A stretch of 64,000 bases of DNA, taken from NCBI RefSeq assembly GCF_026262505.1, contig NC_067203.1, forward strand, positions 11,284,001-11,348,000, read 5' to 3'. Each line of letters begins with the position of its first letter. Position 1 is the first letter of the stretch. The position numbers and the translations under genes are program-made. The notes under the pieces are model-generated. The model was not told the DNA's origin. It was given only the letters and a program-made list of their open reading frames with translations, and ran no database searches. Origin of the DNA: Trichomonas vaginalis G3 (taxonomy: Eukaryota; Parabasalia; Trichomonadida; Trichomonadidae). Below are positions 1 through 10,919 of the stretch, in pieces.

Positions 1-33
1 TATTACAATAATACATGGCATAGAACTATAAAC

Positions 34-345
34 ATGAAACCAGTGGAAATGAAAAATGATATTTCAAAAGAATGGGAATATATTAGAAAGCAAATGGAAA
101 GGTTAAATGATGTTAAACGTGAACAAATTAATTCGGGGCTCATGAATTTTAAACAAGGGGATAAAGTTTTGATTCATCTCGATTATGGAAAAACTAATAA
201 ATCAATGACAAAAAGAAGACGAAGATTTGACACAATAGCTGAATTTGTTAGATATATTAACGGCAATGCATTAGTTGAAGTTGACAATAAATTAATAGAA
301 ATTCCGATTTATTTTATTACTCCATTATATTTAAATAATATTTAA
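34..345 (+). CDS. Polinton integrase, C-terminal part
   Basis: The 103-residue frame matches the C-terminal third of the integrase at 55411-56370. Both have a KQGDKV or KKGDKV motif, then a basic RRRR or RRKYTR stretch, then an I(I/V)xxPIYFI or RPRFKLV end. This resembles the SH3- or chromo-like tail of retroviral-type integrases. The catalytic core would lie to the left, outside the window or broken. It sits at the integrase end of Polinton A, facing the fibre gene on the other strand, as in Polinton B. Confidence 0.7.
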   Translation: MKPVEMKNDISKEWEYIRKQMERLNDVKREQINSGLMNFKQGDKVLIHLDYGKTNKSMTKRRRRFDTIAEFVRYINGNALVEVDNKLIEIPIYFITPLYLNNI

Positions 346-478
346 TTTTTTTATTTCGTAAGAAATGAGTGACAACAAGCATCCAAGAGTCCTGATTCAA
401 TTAAGATTCAGAGTCCAGACATGAATATAAAAAGAAACTAAACAGAATTAAATCAAAAATATGCTATTACAAAAAGAA

Positions 479-491
479 GCCGCAATGCGGC
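479..491. repeat. triloop hairpin, Polinton A
   Basis: A perfect 5-bp GC stem, GCCGC and GCGGC, encloses the loop AAT. It lies between gene remnants and is the same design as the hairpins at 4071-4083 and 9162-9174. Confidence 0.6.
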
Positions 492-700
492 GGGGCTGAT
501 GCCATAAAACTAAAGTAATTAAAACATAAAGAGAGGAAAGAAATAATCGAAAAATTAGAAACTTACCGTTCAATCCTTAAACTGAGTGAAGCAAAAATAA
601 AAGAATTTAATAGAATAAATAAATTGATTGGAAGAGATGAATTTAATAAAGATGAATTTTTAAACTCAATCCAAATTTAATTTTTATTCCTCTTCGACAA

Positions 701-733
701 CGTCTCTTCGAGACGCCGAACCCTTCTGGGTTC
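701..733. repeat. double hairpin, Polinton A
   Basis: Two hairpins follow each other with a 2-base gap. The first has a 6-bp stem, CGTCTC and GAGACG, around TTC. The second has a 6-bp stem, GAACCC and GGGTTC, around TTCT. Confidence 0.6.
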
Positions 734-890
734 TTCTTTCCATCATTACTGCATAACCGCATCTTTTCGGTTTCGTGGTTTGTTGTTTTAATTCGTTCTT
801 GCATCATTTTTATCATTTCCTCCCTTGTTATGATTCGTGGTAAATTTTGAGCTTGTGGGTATCCATTTATATAAAAATAAAATTTTGTTA

Positions 891-1073
891 TCAGTTATTT
901 ATCATCATTTTATTAAGTTCATCTTTAGTTAATTTGAATGGATTCGCTAATGTTCCACCTTGAGCCACAACACTTGCCCCGGCTAATTGTGAAGAACCCG
1001 GGATAAGTACTCCATGAAATGATTTCATTGGTATCATTAATTTAGAAATAGTTGGCTTAATTAATTTTGTCAT
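891..1073 (-). CDS. small Polinton A protein, unknown
   Basis: This is a 60-residue protein starting with MTKLIKP. It has a glycine/serine/alanine-rich middle (GSSQLAGASVVAQGG) and a short charged tail. The start codon is preceded by a T-rich box and the TAAATG context used by the neighbouring genes, which supports it as a real gene. I do not recognise the family. Its position next to the fibre gene suggests a virion or accessory role, which is inference. Confidence 0.5.
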   Translation of the reverse strand: MTKLIKPTISKLMIPMKSFHGVLIPGSSQLAGASVVAQGGTLANPFKLTKDELNKMMINN

Positions 1074-1148
1074 TTATGATAAAAATAAAATTGCATAATT
1101 TAAATTTTTTTCTTTCTCATTTTCTCATTTTCTCATTTTCTCATTTTC

Positions 1149-1265
1149 TCATTTTTCTCTTTTTTCATCCTGTTTTGGTTTCAGCAACTTTAATTTTAAC
1201 TTTGGATCAAATATTGGGTTTCCATCTTTATCTCTTCCAATAACACCATATGGTAGAATCTTCAT
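1149..1265 (-). CDS. 38-residue Polinton A protein, unknown
   Basis: A short frame starts MKILPYGVIGRDKDG and ends in a lysine-rich tail. The start has the T-rich box followed by TATAAATG shared by most genes of this element, so the start is well supported although the protein is very short. The stop falls at the edge of a short TTCTCATTT-like microsatellite (about 1110-1155). The function is unknown. Confidence 0.45.
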   Translation of the reverse strand: MKILPYGVIGRDKDGNPIFDPKLKLKLLKPKQDEKREK

Positions 1266-1327
1266 TTATACTAAAATAAAAATTTAAATTATGCCGTTCT
1301 AAAGTTTGTGAAACAAACATTGAGCGT

Positions 1328-3477
1328 TCATTGAACGCGAAACCATGCATAAACTGTCATATAAGGTGGCATGTAATCTGTACCTCTTCCTGTCGTTTGT
1401 GTATATCCTGAAACATTATGTGAATGTGTACCCGAACCGTTTGAAGTATATCCTTCATTCCATCTATTTTTATTACCGTACCAATATTTACCCCTGCTAG
1501 CGTCTCTATCAGACCATCCATCAGGAAATCCATTATTTCCATCAGGATATTCAAACGAATTAGTATAAGTATGACTATGCCAGCCCGAGTCTTGAGTGTT
1601 TAAATTAACATAATGACTATGAGCAGGTAAATTTTCGCCAGTAATCTTTTTACTTCCACCGGTTTGTTTTGAACTATTAGCACATAGAGGAAACGATCGG
1701 TTATTTGTTGCCATGTACCGAAACCGAATACATCAGCTGGATTTGTTGAATTCATTGATGTATATATTGAACCAATGGGGTAAATCATCTCAAGAATTGT
1801 ATTTAATCCATTATGAATATTGAATTTATTATATAATATTGAAACTGGGTAAGAAATTAAAATTGGTCTTGTCATCAATATTAACGTATTATTTTTGAAA
1901 ATTGCTTTTCTAACATCTTGAAATTTTGTGATTTCAGACCAGTTTCTTCCATCACTACTGATATTTACTAAATCACCACATCCTAAAGCAATGAAATACC
2001 CATCAATATAAAATAAATTAGTAAATCTATAATTTCGAGTAAGTTTTGGAGTGAATGAAAAACCAATTCCCAACTTGGTGTTTTCTCTGGATCCTGTGAA
2101 AAATCTTGTGATAAATAAATATGTCTGTTATAACTTACAGGATATGAATAGACCATACCACCTGAAACAAGAACACAAACATTTGAAGCATAACATAAAA
2201 CTTCAATGTCTCCATCAGCTTGAAAAATTTGTTCAAATTGACCTTGTGGTATTGAAGATGATCTATAAATTTTATCATTTTGTAGGATAAAATACATTTG
2301 TTAATGTAATACCACTTACTTGTATAATCAATTTCCAAATCTGATGACATCATACTAAACATATAATAATTTATCCCATCCTCACTAATGAAAATTTGAT
2401 TGACTTCATAAATTAGTACCCATTTATTATTAACGCATCTAATAGGATTATTTGGATATTTAAATTTAGCATCTTGATTTAAATTACATTTGAATCATTG
2501 GATACAATCGAATGAATAACAAGGGCAAAAATCATCTCCAACCGTTATCATTTCCATAAATTTACCGTTATTATATTCAACATATAAAATTCTTGGATTA
2601 ATGATTGGCTTTCGTGTATCAGGATTCCAAACAGATGGAGTAAATGATTCATAGTTTTTAAAATCATTTGTTTTAAAATAATAAAGCACCCCAGCTGTAT
2701 AAAATAAATACGTGGTCACTCCATCGAAACATATCCATTCAAAAGAATCTATATCAAAGGTTTTATCTGATGATTTCATAAAATTTAAAAATGGTGGAGT
2801 AAAATAGACCTCTGATTGTTTTATTTCTTCATTAACAAATGATATATCAGCTTTCTTTGCTAACTCAGTATTAATGAATGAAATAACTTTTTCCTTATCT
2901 ACTTTCTTCTCTAACTCATCGTTAACATATGTTTATCTGCTTTCTTCTCTAACTCATCGTTAACATAAGTTTTATCTGCTTTAAGGTCTAAACATCCTGA
3001 AACCCATTCTGTATCAGCTTTAACTTTAAAAGTCTCCAATGTCCATTCATGATACCATTCAACCTTTTCTTTAATTTCATTATCTTTTTCATCAACATAA
3101 ACCAAATTTGCCTTCTTCATTATGTCATTTAGGAAACCTTCTATGAATTCCTCATTTAAATTAAATCTTCCAATCTTCAAAACTTTAGGAAATGCATTTA
3201 ATGCGTAATATTTCTGTTCTTCTGGTGGAATTGATGTTATATCATCCGTTATTCCTTTAATTTTTGAATTCATAAATAAAATTTCTTTTATATTTGATAT
3301 CACTGCACCACTTTTGCAAACGAATTCGAAATGGTCATTTTTCAATACTATCTCCAAATCTCCATATTTCAACCTTTGCGTTTGTTCTGCCGTCTTTGAA
3401 TTATATGCATATATGGCGTATGTAATGGTCTGAAGGACCTGGGCGCTTTGCGCCTTAAGTTGCTGTTGTTTAATCAT
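1328..3477 (-). pseudogene. Polinton A fibre protein with phage-type tail-collar end, broken
   Basis: The gene begins MIKQQQLKAQ and has a stalk with repeats such as KADKTYVNDELEKK, typical of trimeric phage fibres. It ends in a collar domain with YPIGSIYTSMNSTNP, FGFGTWQQI, TGGSKKITGENLPAHSH and MPPYMTVYAWFR. The same motifs end the fibre at 56367-57607. In bacteriophages this domain is a receptor-binding baseplate or fibre tip. In a Polinton it would plausibly decorate the virion; that is inference. A hairpin at 3442-3454 lies within the first codons. The gene is broken in about four places. Confidence 0.75.
3442..3454. repeat. triloop hairpin inside fibre gene start
   Basis: A perfect 5-bp stem, GGCGC and GCGCC, encloses TTT. 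It lies in the coding start of the fibre gene, so this one is not intergenic. Confidence 0.55.
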
Positions 3478-3501
3478 TTATTACGATTTAAAAATAAATA
3501 T

Positions 3502-4239
3502 TTAATCCGTTATCTCATCAGCTATTTTCTCTATTTGAAATTGCCATAATATTTCATTCATAAATTCTAAATCACAATCAAATAGGTCAGTTATTCTAAA
3601 TTTAATATTTGATAAATCTTTTGAATGAAGAATAAATGAATTCCCGGATAATTGAAACGGATATGATAAAGAAAATGTGTTTAAGTTGATGGATAAAATG
3701 TTTTGTATTGATGGGTAAGAGTTAGGGTCTAATGTTTGATGTGAAAATCTCATTGGGGTATTAACTTTATCACATTTGATTAAAATGAAATTGGAACCAG
3801 TGTCAGAATACAAAACATCCCCAACATCTTTTTCAAAATTTAATATCCCCAACAATGAACGAAGATGAGGAGTACAAAATTTAATTTTCAGCGGAAATTT
3901 AATAAGGTTATTTATTTCATCAAGTTCAAAAGTTTATCAGGTTTTGATTTAAAATTTCTTCATACCATACGATAAATGATTCATTTAAATAACTTAAAAT
4001 AATGTTAATATCCATTTCGCTATCACATTATTTATATACATATCAATACGTTTTTTCAAGGTCTACGACCGCCGCTATGCGGCTCATGGTCATCTTTAAT
4101 AAATGATATATAATCTGAAGGGTCTAAAAGAATGGGATTAAATTTACCACTCAAAGAAACGAGAGTAACATTATAAATTCCGCTAACTGTTTAAATTTAA
4201 TTCACAGTTATTATTCGAAATAATATTGATAATTGACAT
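3502..4239 (-). pseudogene. Polinton A minor capsid (penton) candidate, broken
   Basis: The carboxy end has a jelly-roll-like strand pattern, with LSNIKFRITDLFDCDLEF followed by a WQFQIEKI strand. It resembles the end of the penton candidate at 42267-43069 (NLTLVDANFVPVKLL). Its place after the VSCCG gene on the same strand mirrors the order in the second element. A T-rich box with ATCTA precedes the start. The assignment rests on this pattern and synteny only. It is broken in about two places. Confidence 0.5.
4060..4083. repeat. abutting double hairpin, Polinton A
   Basis: GGTC-TAC-GACC (4060-4070) is followed immediately by a 5-bp stem, GCCGC and GCGGC, around TAT (4071-4083). Both are perfect and share the triloop design. 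Confidence 0.65.
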
Positions 4240-4682
4240 TTTTTTAGATTAAAAATATGGTAAAGCGTTATTTCCAGTGATAAATAAAAACTAGAATAAG
4301 ATTACCTCAAGAATTCATAAATTCAACGATAAGAAATTTCATTCATGTTATAAATTTTTAGTGTTTTCAGAAAATATGAGTCAATGTCATATTCATCAAC
4401 AGGTTATATTTCACTTCATTCAAATTTAGTTCAATCAAACCCATATAATGACCATTTCATAAGATTTTTCAGATGGTATTAAAAATGTAATTGATAGATT
4501 AAAATATGAACAGATTGACAATATCGAATTTTTGGAATTTTGGTTTAAATATCCCGATGGAAAAAAGATTGAAGTTAAAGATAAAGCTGATACTATATAA
4601 AAACAATTACAATGACCGATCCGGATAGTGGGGAAACAAAAAGAAATAAAACAAACGATAGAAACTGGTGAAAGGTCAATTA
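4240..4682 (+). pseudogene. Polinton A gene remnant, unidentified
   Basis: Plus-strand fragments encode short stretches such as NVIDRLKYEQIDNIEF and WFKYPDGKKIEVKDK, with protein-like composition but no whole frame. They lie between two minus-strand genes. The family is not recognised. The remnant is broken in several places. Confidence 0.3.
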
Positions 4683-5400
4683 TTATTGATTATGATTCAA
4701 AGGATTATTATTCGATAATGTTAATGCTTGAATATTAAATAGCCTTACAAAGAATTTTTCAAGTGATATTTTATATTCATCAACTATTTTATTATAAATA
4801 TCATTATATGTTAAATGAAGTTCAGTTGTTGTTCCGTTCTTTGATATCTTAATTGTGCTAATATCCTTTATAGGATTTATTTTTGCAACTGTTCCGCAGC
4901 ATGAAACCTCATCATCTATGAAAAATTGAATCTTAACGTCTGAATCTTGAACATCACAAAGAATGGCGATAATGTGAATTAATGATTCATAAGGTAAAAT
5001 AATTAAACCGGATTGTTCAATTAAATTTTATTATTGAATCATAATTATTAATTTTATATCACGGTAAATTTTCATTAATTCAGAATTAATGTCTATTTTA
5101 TATGGGTTCTCGATGTTTGATGAAAGAGGTGGGGGGTATGTTGGATAAGTGGGAATTTCAACAGGTTCTTTACCGGGTTCAGATAAAATGATTGGGTCTC
5201 CATCTTCTTTATTTTGCTCCTCCTTTTTTCGGTAAGTCACGAGTTAATAAATTTGGTTGAGTTGCTGACCTTGTTAATTCAGGGCTAACATTAACTTTAA
5301 CATTTTGAATAATTCGTGATTTATCATCATTTACGTTATAACCAACCGTAATCTCTGCTTTTGCGTTAGTGTTCTTTTGACTAATGAAACGTCTTCTCAT
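4683..5400 (-). pseudogene. conserved VSCCG-motif Polinton protein, broken
   Basis: This gene matches the whole gene at 41681-42262. Both have a proline-rich amino part (PTYPTYPPP here, EQPTYPEVS there), a helical LPYESLI or APREVLK stretch, an exact VSCCG motif, and a similar tail (YKISLEKF here, HNISLKF there). Both lie between the capsid and penton-candidate genes. No database family comes to mind. The double cysteine suggests a metal site or disulphide, which is inference. It is broken in about two places. Confidence 0.65.
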
Positions 5401-5432
5401 TTATATTCGAATAAAAAAATATATTTAAACTT

Positions 5433-6331
5433 TTATTTTGCCGGAAGTTTTGAATCTATTATTCCCTGTATTTGTTCTTGAAGTTGATTTTTAGCTGGTT
5501 CATTGTAATTAATAGACCTAATATATTCATTAATTGCATTCTTATAATCATCTGATTTCTCAAATTTTCTTTTATCTGATTCCTTAACTAAATCATAAGT
5601 TAAACCTCGTTGCTGATATAATGGTTTCTTAATTAAATCTTTGAATGCTTGAGATAAAGCACCTGATGCAATTCTTGCTACTATAATTGGTTGGAATTGC
5701 TGTTTAAGTTCATCTTTAACATTTGCGAAAACTGGATCGAATAAAGCAACTTTAAAGAATTTCTTAGCTGAAATTTCAGGTCTAATATTGCATATTGACC
5801 ATCAAACTGGTTAGAATATCGTGGTAATCCATCCGGTCCCTCTTCAATAGCATTTAATTCTTCATTGAAATACGAATATGGATTATAACAGTATGAATTA
5901 ATTGGACCATTTTCACCTTCTCCAATGTATTGTTTAACAGCTTTTCCATTTTCATCAAATTGCATAGGATAACGTTCATTATATGCTTTACGTTTAGGAT
6001 AATCAGTTATAGTTAATTTATAACCATTTATGACTTTAATATTTCCTTGACCATCAGTAACGAAAACTTCATTTATACCATCAGGTTTTCCATTTGGACC
6101 CGTAATGTCTGCTTCGTGTGCTTCCCAATTTGGACCATGACGTTTGGCATATGCTTGAGCTTCTGGTAATGTTAAAACGTTTCTCATTTGTTTAACATCT
6201 TTTTGAAGACCAGCAACAATATGAACTAATTCTTTCATTCCATCAGGAACTTTCATAGTTCTATTATATGCACCCTTTTTGTTTGTTCCTTGTTTTAATG
6301 GAACCTGTAGAAGATTTGCTATTTCTGTCAT
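5433..6331 (-). pseudogene. Polinton A structural-like protein with [11 protein letters not shown] motif, broken
   Basis: The protein starts [11 protein letters not shown]. It has a helical region around residues 25-60, then a segment with [19 protein letters not shown] and a following [21 protein letters not shown]. The carboxy part is helical and ends QEQIQGIIDSKLPAK. It follows the ATPase, and the ATPase frame overlaps its start. I do not recognise the family. Its place among capsid genes suggests a virion component. It is broken about once. Confidence 0.5.
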
Positions 6332-7199
6332 GTTTAATTATAAATAAAAAATAAAAATTAATTATAAAAAGATAATCAAATTTAACACCTCCTTTATTTA
6401 AATCAACTATTATTTTTCCATGTTCACCTAATTGCTGATATTGTGTGTAAAGTTCATTAATGCTCATTGGTAAATTCACTTGATAAAGCATAACGTTCAA
6501 CTGTTGACGACTAAACCCACTGAAAATGAAAAGTGTTGATAGATTTGATTTAATGTTTGTGCTTAATGCTTTGAAATATTGAACAGCCATAAAGAATGAA
6601 CACTGAATGTGTCGACATTGAGTTAATAACTGATTAAAATATGATTTCTCGTTTGTTATTAGTTTTGATTTCACTGCATCATCTAGAAAAATGAGTGAAT
6701 GCAAAAATTCTCTATCAAAATTTGAAATAGAAAGTGTTTCAAATAATTCATCCCGTTGTTTATCAATAATTTTATCCTCTAATCCTTGCTTCTTGATTGT
6801 ATTATATAATTCTTTATACATTAAAAAGTTTTTTAAATAATCTTCTGCTTCTTCTTGTGATAAATAAATAATTGGAATTTTGATTAAATGCTTTAAAGAT
6901 TCAAATGTATCATCTGAAGGTGAACCTGAACGGTTGATATAAATTAACACATGTGAATAGGGGAAAGTGTTAGCAATAATGATAATTTGTTTTAATATCG
7001 TTAATGTTTTACCTTTATTTTGTTTACCAATTGCTGCAGTGATTGAATTTAAGTAACATTCAGAATATGGAATTTTCATTAATTTTTCCTTAGATAGAGC
7101 ATTTCTATTATCACTCAATGCTTCATTAATCATATCATCTATGTATGTATTATATACTCCTGCTAATTCTTCATAAGGAGTGTATGAATTTAAATCCAT
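6264..7199 (-). CDS. Polinton packaging ATPase (FtsK/HerA, A32-like)
   Basis: The 311-residue frame has a Walker A motif (GKQNKGKT) near residue 60 and a Walker B strand (LIFLDDAV) near residue 175. It aligns in layout with the ATPase at 45658-46530. The family drives viral DNA into capsids. The start [12 protein letters not shown] has the T-rich box and TTAAATG context. The last 67 nt read into the start of the next gene, so the true core of the protein probably ends near FDYLFI. It lies directly after the capsid gene, as expected for a morphogenesis block. Confidence 0.75.
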   Translation of the reverse strand: MDLNSYTPYEELAGVYNTYIDDMINEALSDNRNALSKEKLMKIPYSECYLNSITAAIGKQNKGKTLTILKQIIIIANTFPYSHVLIYINRSGSPSDDTFESLKHLIKIPIIYLSQEEAEDYLKNFLMYKELYNTIKKQGLEDKIIDKQRDELFETLSISNFDREFLHSLIFLDDAVKSKLITNEKSYFNQLLTQCRHIQCSFFMAVQYFKALSTNIKSNLSTLFIFSGFSRQQLNVMLYQVNLPMSINELYTQYQQLGEHGKIIVDLNKGGVKFDYLFIINFYFLFIIKHDRNSKSSTGSIKTRNKQKGCI

Positions 7200-7223
7200 T
7201 TAATCAAAAATAAATTTATAATT

Positions 7224-8864
7224 TTAAACATTTCTATTCATCAATATTTCATCATATGAACTTCTATACTGTGGTGGTGTACCTGTTGGATGATATTTCA
7301 AACCTTCATCCGGTGTCCATGTCCAATATGTAGTCCTAGTAAACCAAACCTGAGGAGGATTTGTCACCTTTGAACAGTAAGTGTCATTTTCACCCTGAAT
7401 GATTGGATAAGCTTTCACTTGTACTGTAACTTGTGAGTTGAAAGTTTCTAATCCATCAAAGAATATACCCGCTCCATCACGTTGAACTGGAATAGTGCAT
7501 AAGAATGAAGTTTGGTCTTTCCATGTTCTAGCTAATGGCGTGCCATCATCTGCATTCAGTGGTCTAGTTAATGAGTCCTCGTATTCTTCTGTGCATTCAT
7601 TCACTCCATCTAAATCAGAAGCTTGAAGCATACGTGTAAAGAATATGTCGCCCACTGTGGTCATCGCTTGATCGGGGAAGTTTCTGGAATCTATAGTGAC
7701 CTGAAGACCTCGAAGCATTGGATTTTCTAAAACTGTTCTTTGCATTGCATTCTTCGGAAATGTTAACACAACATCTGTAACATTATGAAGAGCGTATGAG
7801 AAATCTGAGCTGATACCTTCAGGAGTGATGCAACCTCCATTTAGTGAACGAACGTCAATATGTTGAGCTGGAATCATGAATGGATCTTCTTTACTGAATA
7901 AACGTGGTATTGCTTTAACTGATTCTTCAATTAAACCGTATCCTGGTGTAATGCATTTATCCTCTAAAAACTTCCATCTTTGTGCATGAAATAATAACGT
8001 CATCAACTGTTGCGTCAGCAGATGTAGCGGCTAAGCTTGTAATTAATTTGGCAGGAAGTCCGATTTGTTGGAATTTGCGATCATATTTATAAACATGATT
8101 CATAATCTTTCATAATTTTCATCAGTTATCTTTTCATAAACGTAATTTTGTAAATCAGCAACTCTTAACGGGTCAACCTGACAAAATACTAAAGTATCCC
8201 TGAAAACATAATATTTAAGAATGATATCACCAAATGATTTAGGATAATCATCGAACGCCTGAAATGCTAACAAATCATTTACCGGAATAATCATATCAAA
8301 AGTGACATCAACTTCTTCATTTGCTTTCTTGAAAACTTCTGAAGGGTCAATATATTTACCACATACTGAGTTATCATATTTTTGAACATTATTATATAAC
8401 GAATGAACAAACTTTTTAACTTTCCTTTCTGATTTTGGTTTATATGTTGCAAATGCGAAAGATTCACGGGCGCAATCCATCTGAAGATAACCGGCATCAC
8501 CTCTTTCGGTTTCTACTTCTAATTGTTTAAAGCTTTGATTTGATGATTTGTAACCAACGAATAAACGCATGTATTTAAAAGCGGCATCACATATGAAAGC
8601 TTTATTTGAAACTAGAGTTGCTTTAACTTTACGTTTAATATATGTGTCACCTAATTGGTTCACATCATGAGCCGGATTTGTAATTCTTAAATGAGTTTGT
8701 TTATCATCAAAATATGGAGCATCAGAGTCATAGCATGAACTTTCAAGTTCTCTATAATATCTTCTACCGTCATTCTTTGCGAATATTTCATTTATCTTTT
8801 CGAATGAATGAAACACATTTCCATTAATCGGTTTAGTGTTTGGCACCAAATAGTTAGTCGTCAT
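7224..8864 (-). pseudogene. Polinton A major capsid protein, double jelly-roll, broken
   Basis: The amino half carries strand-rich sequence including DVTFDMIIPVNDLLAFQAF, matching KLKLRVPLSSFLIFRFL in the capsid gene at 39742-41349. The carboxy half carries a second jelly-roll with FFDGLETFNSQVTVQVKAY and an aromatic-rich end. The span of about 547 codons matches the 536-codon span of the homologue. Known Polinton major capsid proteins have this double-jelly-roll length. The start MTTNYLVPN has the T-rich box and ATAAATG context. It is broken about once. Confidence 0.75.
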
Positions 8865-8933
8865 TTATTAATAAATAAAAAATCAAAATTAAAAGATGAA
8901 AATGAATTTTTAATTTTAATGAAATAATCAACT

Positions 8934-9149
8934 ATGGCTGCAGGTATATTTAAGAAACTGTGGGATAGAGTAAAAAGAGGAGCGAGTAAAGTTTGGGAAA
9001 CATTGAAGAAGGGGGCAAATTGGATATTTAAGAATAAAGAAGCAATTAGTGACGTTGCTGAATCAATAACACCAAAAGCTGCCCCAATAAGAGAAGTTTT
9101 AAATAAAGGAGAAAAAGTTTATCAAAGACTACAACCGATACTAAGATAA
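8934..9149 (+). CDS. amphipathic small virion-like peptide (+)
   Basis: This 71-residue protein begins MAAGIFKKLWDRVKRGASKVWE. It is basic and amphipathic, with tryptophan every 7-12 residues. It is a paralogue of the convergent neighbour at 9210-9446, which starts MAAGFFKKLWDGIKKA. Similar peptides occur in the second element (58478-58720, 54990-55393). Small basic or membrane-active virion proteins such as adenovirus pVI and pX are comparable in kind; homology is not shown. Confidence 0.6.
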   Translation: MAAGIFKKLWDRVKRGASKVWETLKKGANWIFKNKEAISDVAESITPKAAPIREVLNKGEKVYQRLQPILR

Positions 9150-9161
9150 AAATAATTTTAA

Positions 9162-9192
9162 GCCGCTAAGCGGTGAGATGATCCATAGGATC
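9162..9192. repeat. double hairpin between convergent genes
   Basis: A stem GCCGC against GCGGT (last pair G-T) around TAA is followed by GATCC-ATA-GGATC. It lies exactly between the 3' ends of two convergent genes, so a transcript-end role is possible. Confidence 0.6.
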
Positions 9193-9209
9193 TCATATTT
9201 ATTTTTCCA

Positions 9210-9446
9210 CTATCTACCTCCTATTTTATTAAGTATTCCTTCAGCTATTCCACCAATTGCGTTACCTGCTTGTGCTCCCATCGCTGGATTACCTGCTTTA
9301 GTACCTAATACTCCACCTATGATAGTTCCTGCCGTTTTCGCTACTGGTGCCAAAAAGTTTGCAATGGGTTTAATAATCTTTTTATGAACCCAACCCGCAG
9401 CTTTCTTAATTCCATCCCATAATTTTTTAAAGAATCCTGCCGCCAT
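9210..9446 (-). CDS. amphipathic small virion-like peptide with glycine-rich tail (-)
   Basis: From the ATG at 9446 this is 78 residues. It begins MAAGFFKKLWDGIKKAAGW and then has a glycine/alanine-rich hydrophobic stretch (TAGTIIGGVLGTKAG) that could insert in a membrane. The first 15 residues are nearly identical to the convergent gene at 8934-9149, so this is a local duplication with diverged tails. A membrane-lytic or capsid-core role is inference. Confidence 0.6.
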   Translation of the reverse strand: MAAGFFKKLWDGIKKAAGWVHKKIIKPIANFLAPVAKTAGTIIGGVLGTKAGNPAMGAQAGNAIGGIAEGILNKIGGR

Positions 9447-9506
9447 TTCTGATTTAATATTAATTAAAAAAATATATTTCATCACTTATATTCTAATTTT
9501 TATTTA

Positions 9507-9880
9507 ATGATAAATGAAACCGATTTTAAAATAAATGAAACAGAGGAGGAAGAAATAAATGAAAGTGAAAAGTTCAACAAAAAATAAATGTTGTTAAACC
9601 AATTACTGAAATAAAAATTTTTTCATCTGTTGAAGAATTTAATGACTATTATGCTAATAATAAAAAATTATTTGAAGAATTGACAACGTGTAAATTGAAT
9701 AAAATGTTTAAAGTTGATGGATTCAAAATTTCAAAAATAAAAGGAGTGATTAGTTTGAAATCTATTCCTCAATCAAGAATCACCTCATTAATGAAAATAG
9801 ATGATTTAACAAAAAGAATAGAAGAGATTGAAGAAAGAATGAATCAAATAATTGATTTCATAAATTCAAATAATCATTAG
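9507..9880 (+). pseudogene. Polinton A coiled-coil protein, broken
   Basis: It starts MINETDFKINETEEEEI after a TTCTAATTTTTATTTAATG context. The carboxy end is a short coiled coil (LTKRIEEIEERMNQII). The family is not known. It is broken about once. Confidence 0.4.
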
Positions 9881-9884
9881 TTTC

Positions 9885-10351
9885 TTAAAGTTCAATTTTG
9901 AACTCATCAAATTCTTCTTCATCATTACCATTACCTTTAGCGAGTTTATTTACTCTTTCAACTTTATCTTTTGATAGTCTATCGTTTAATTTTTTCTGAA
10001 GTTTTTCGTTACCAAGTTCTAAAATTTTACACGGATGATATTTAAACCCGTTAAATTCTTTTTCCTCAGTTTTAATCATTAATCTACAAAGAACTTTAGT
10101 GAGGTGGTTTTGTTGTTTAAACCATTTATCCTTAATATTTGTTATAAATTCAATATCCGGAATTAATTCCCAAATTTTGAATTTTCGATTAATTTACCAT
10201 CAAATGCAAAAGCAATAGGTTTAATATTAAACTTACCTTTATAAAATAAACTTTGTACGCAATCATCAAAAAAATCTACTTGTTTAACCTGGGAGATTGG
10301 TGAAAGTTTATCCATTAATTGATTCACAGTCACGAATTTTGATTCACTCAT
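9885..10351 (-). pseudogene. Polinton A small protein, broken
   Basis: The amino end is MSESKFVTVNQLMDKLSP and the carboxy end is acidic (NGNDEEEFDEFKIEL). The start is preceded by a T-rich box and TTCGTAAGAAATG. It is convergent with the gene at 9507-9880, with a 4-base gap. The family is not recognised. It is broken about once. Confidence 0.4.
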
Positions 10352-10442
10352 TTCTTACGAATTAAAAAAATAAATTATTCAAAAATGTAAGACATGAATT
10401 TTTAAAGTTTATTTTTTATTCATGAAAATAATTATATCTGAT

Positions 10443-10796
10443 TTATTTTATTCTCTCGTACATACTAGATTTGAAGAATTCGGAACTTTTACCATAATCT
10501 CCTAAATGTTTTCTTATCTTATTGGTTTTCCATTCATTATATGAAACTGTATAAACTTTATCTTTATCTTTGCATCTTTCATCACTTCCAATATATTTAT
10601 ATTTCAATTTTGATTTATTGGTTTCATATTCATTAACGTTTAATAATTCACAGTCTTCCTTTTTAAATAAATGTTTTATGTATTCAGGATTAACAATTCT
10701 ATAATGTTGCTTCCCTTTAAATCTTTGAATATAAACAGGAACACCATCCTCTAAAATTCGATAATCTATTTTATCTGGTTTTACTTGTTGGGTCAT
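10443..10796 (-). CDS. Polinton A terminal protein, unknown, 117 aa
   Basis: This whole frame starts MTQQVKPDKIDYRIL and is rich in lysine, tyrosine and aspartate. The T-rich box and ACATAAATG context support the start. It is the last gene before the right terminus of the element. Nothing in it identifies a family. Early accessory genes often lie in this position in large DNA elements, but that is only context. Confidence 0.5.
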   Translation of the reverse strand: MTQQVKPDKIDYRILEDGVPVYIQRFKGKQHYRIVNPEYIKHLFKKEDCELLNVNEYETNKSKLKYKYIGSDERCKDKDKVYTVSYNEWKTNKIRKHLGDYGKSSEFFKSSMYERIK

Positions 10797-10919
10797 TTAT
10801 GTAAGAATAAAAAAATAAATTATTTTAAAAATAACTTTAATTTTTTTAATGGTTTATTTTTAAAAATTTTTTTTATTTTTTATTTCATTATGTATGGGCT
10901 GAGTGTAAATGTCTTACAA

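Larger units (their letters stand above)
346..890. other. Polinton A gene remnants between integrase and fibre side
   Basis: This stretch has no complete gene. A plus-strand frame at about 512-680 with no ATG encodes a lysine/glutamate-rich helical fragment. A minus-strand frame at about 680-872 is also a fragment. Three short GC-rich hairpins at 479-491, 701-715 and 718-733 stand out against the AT-rich background. Confidence 0.4.
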
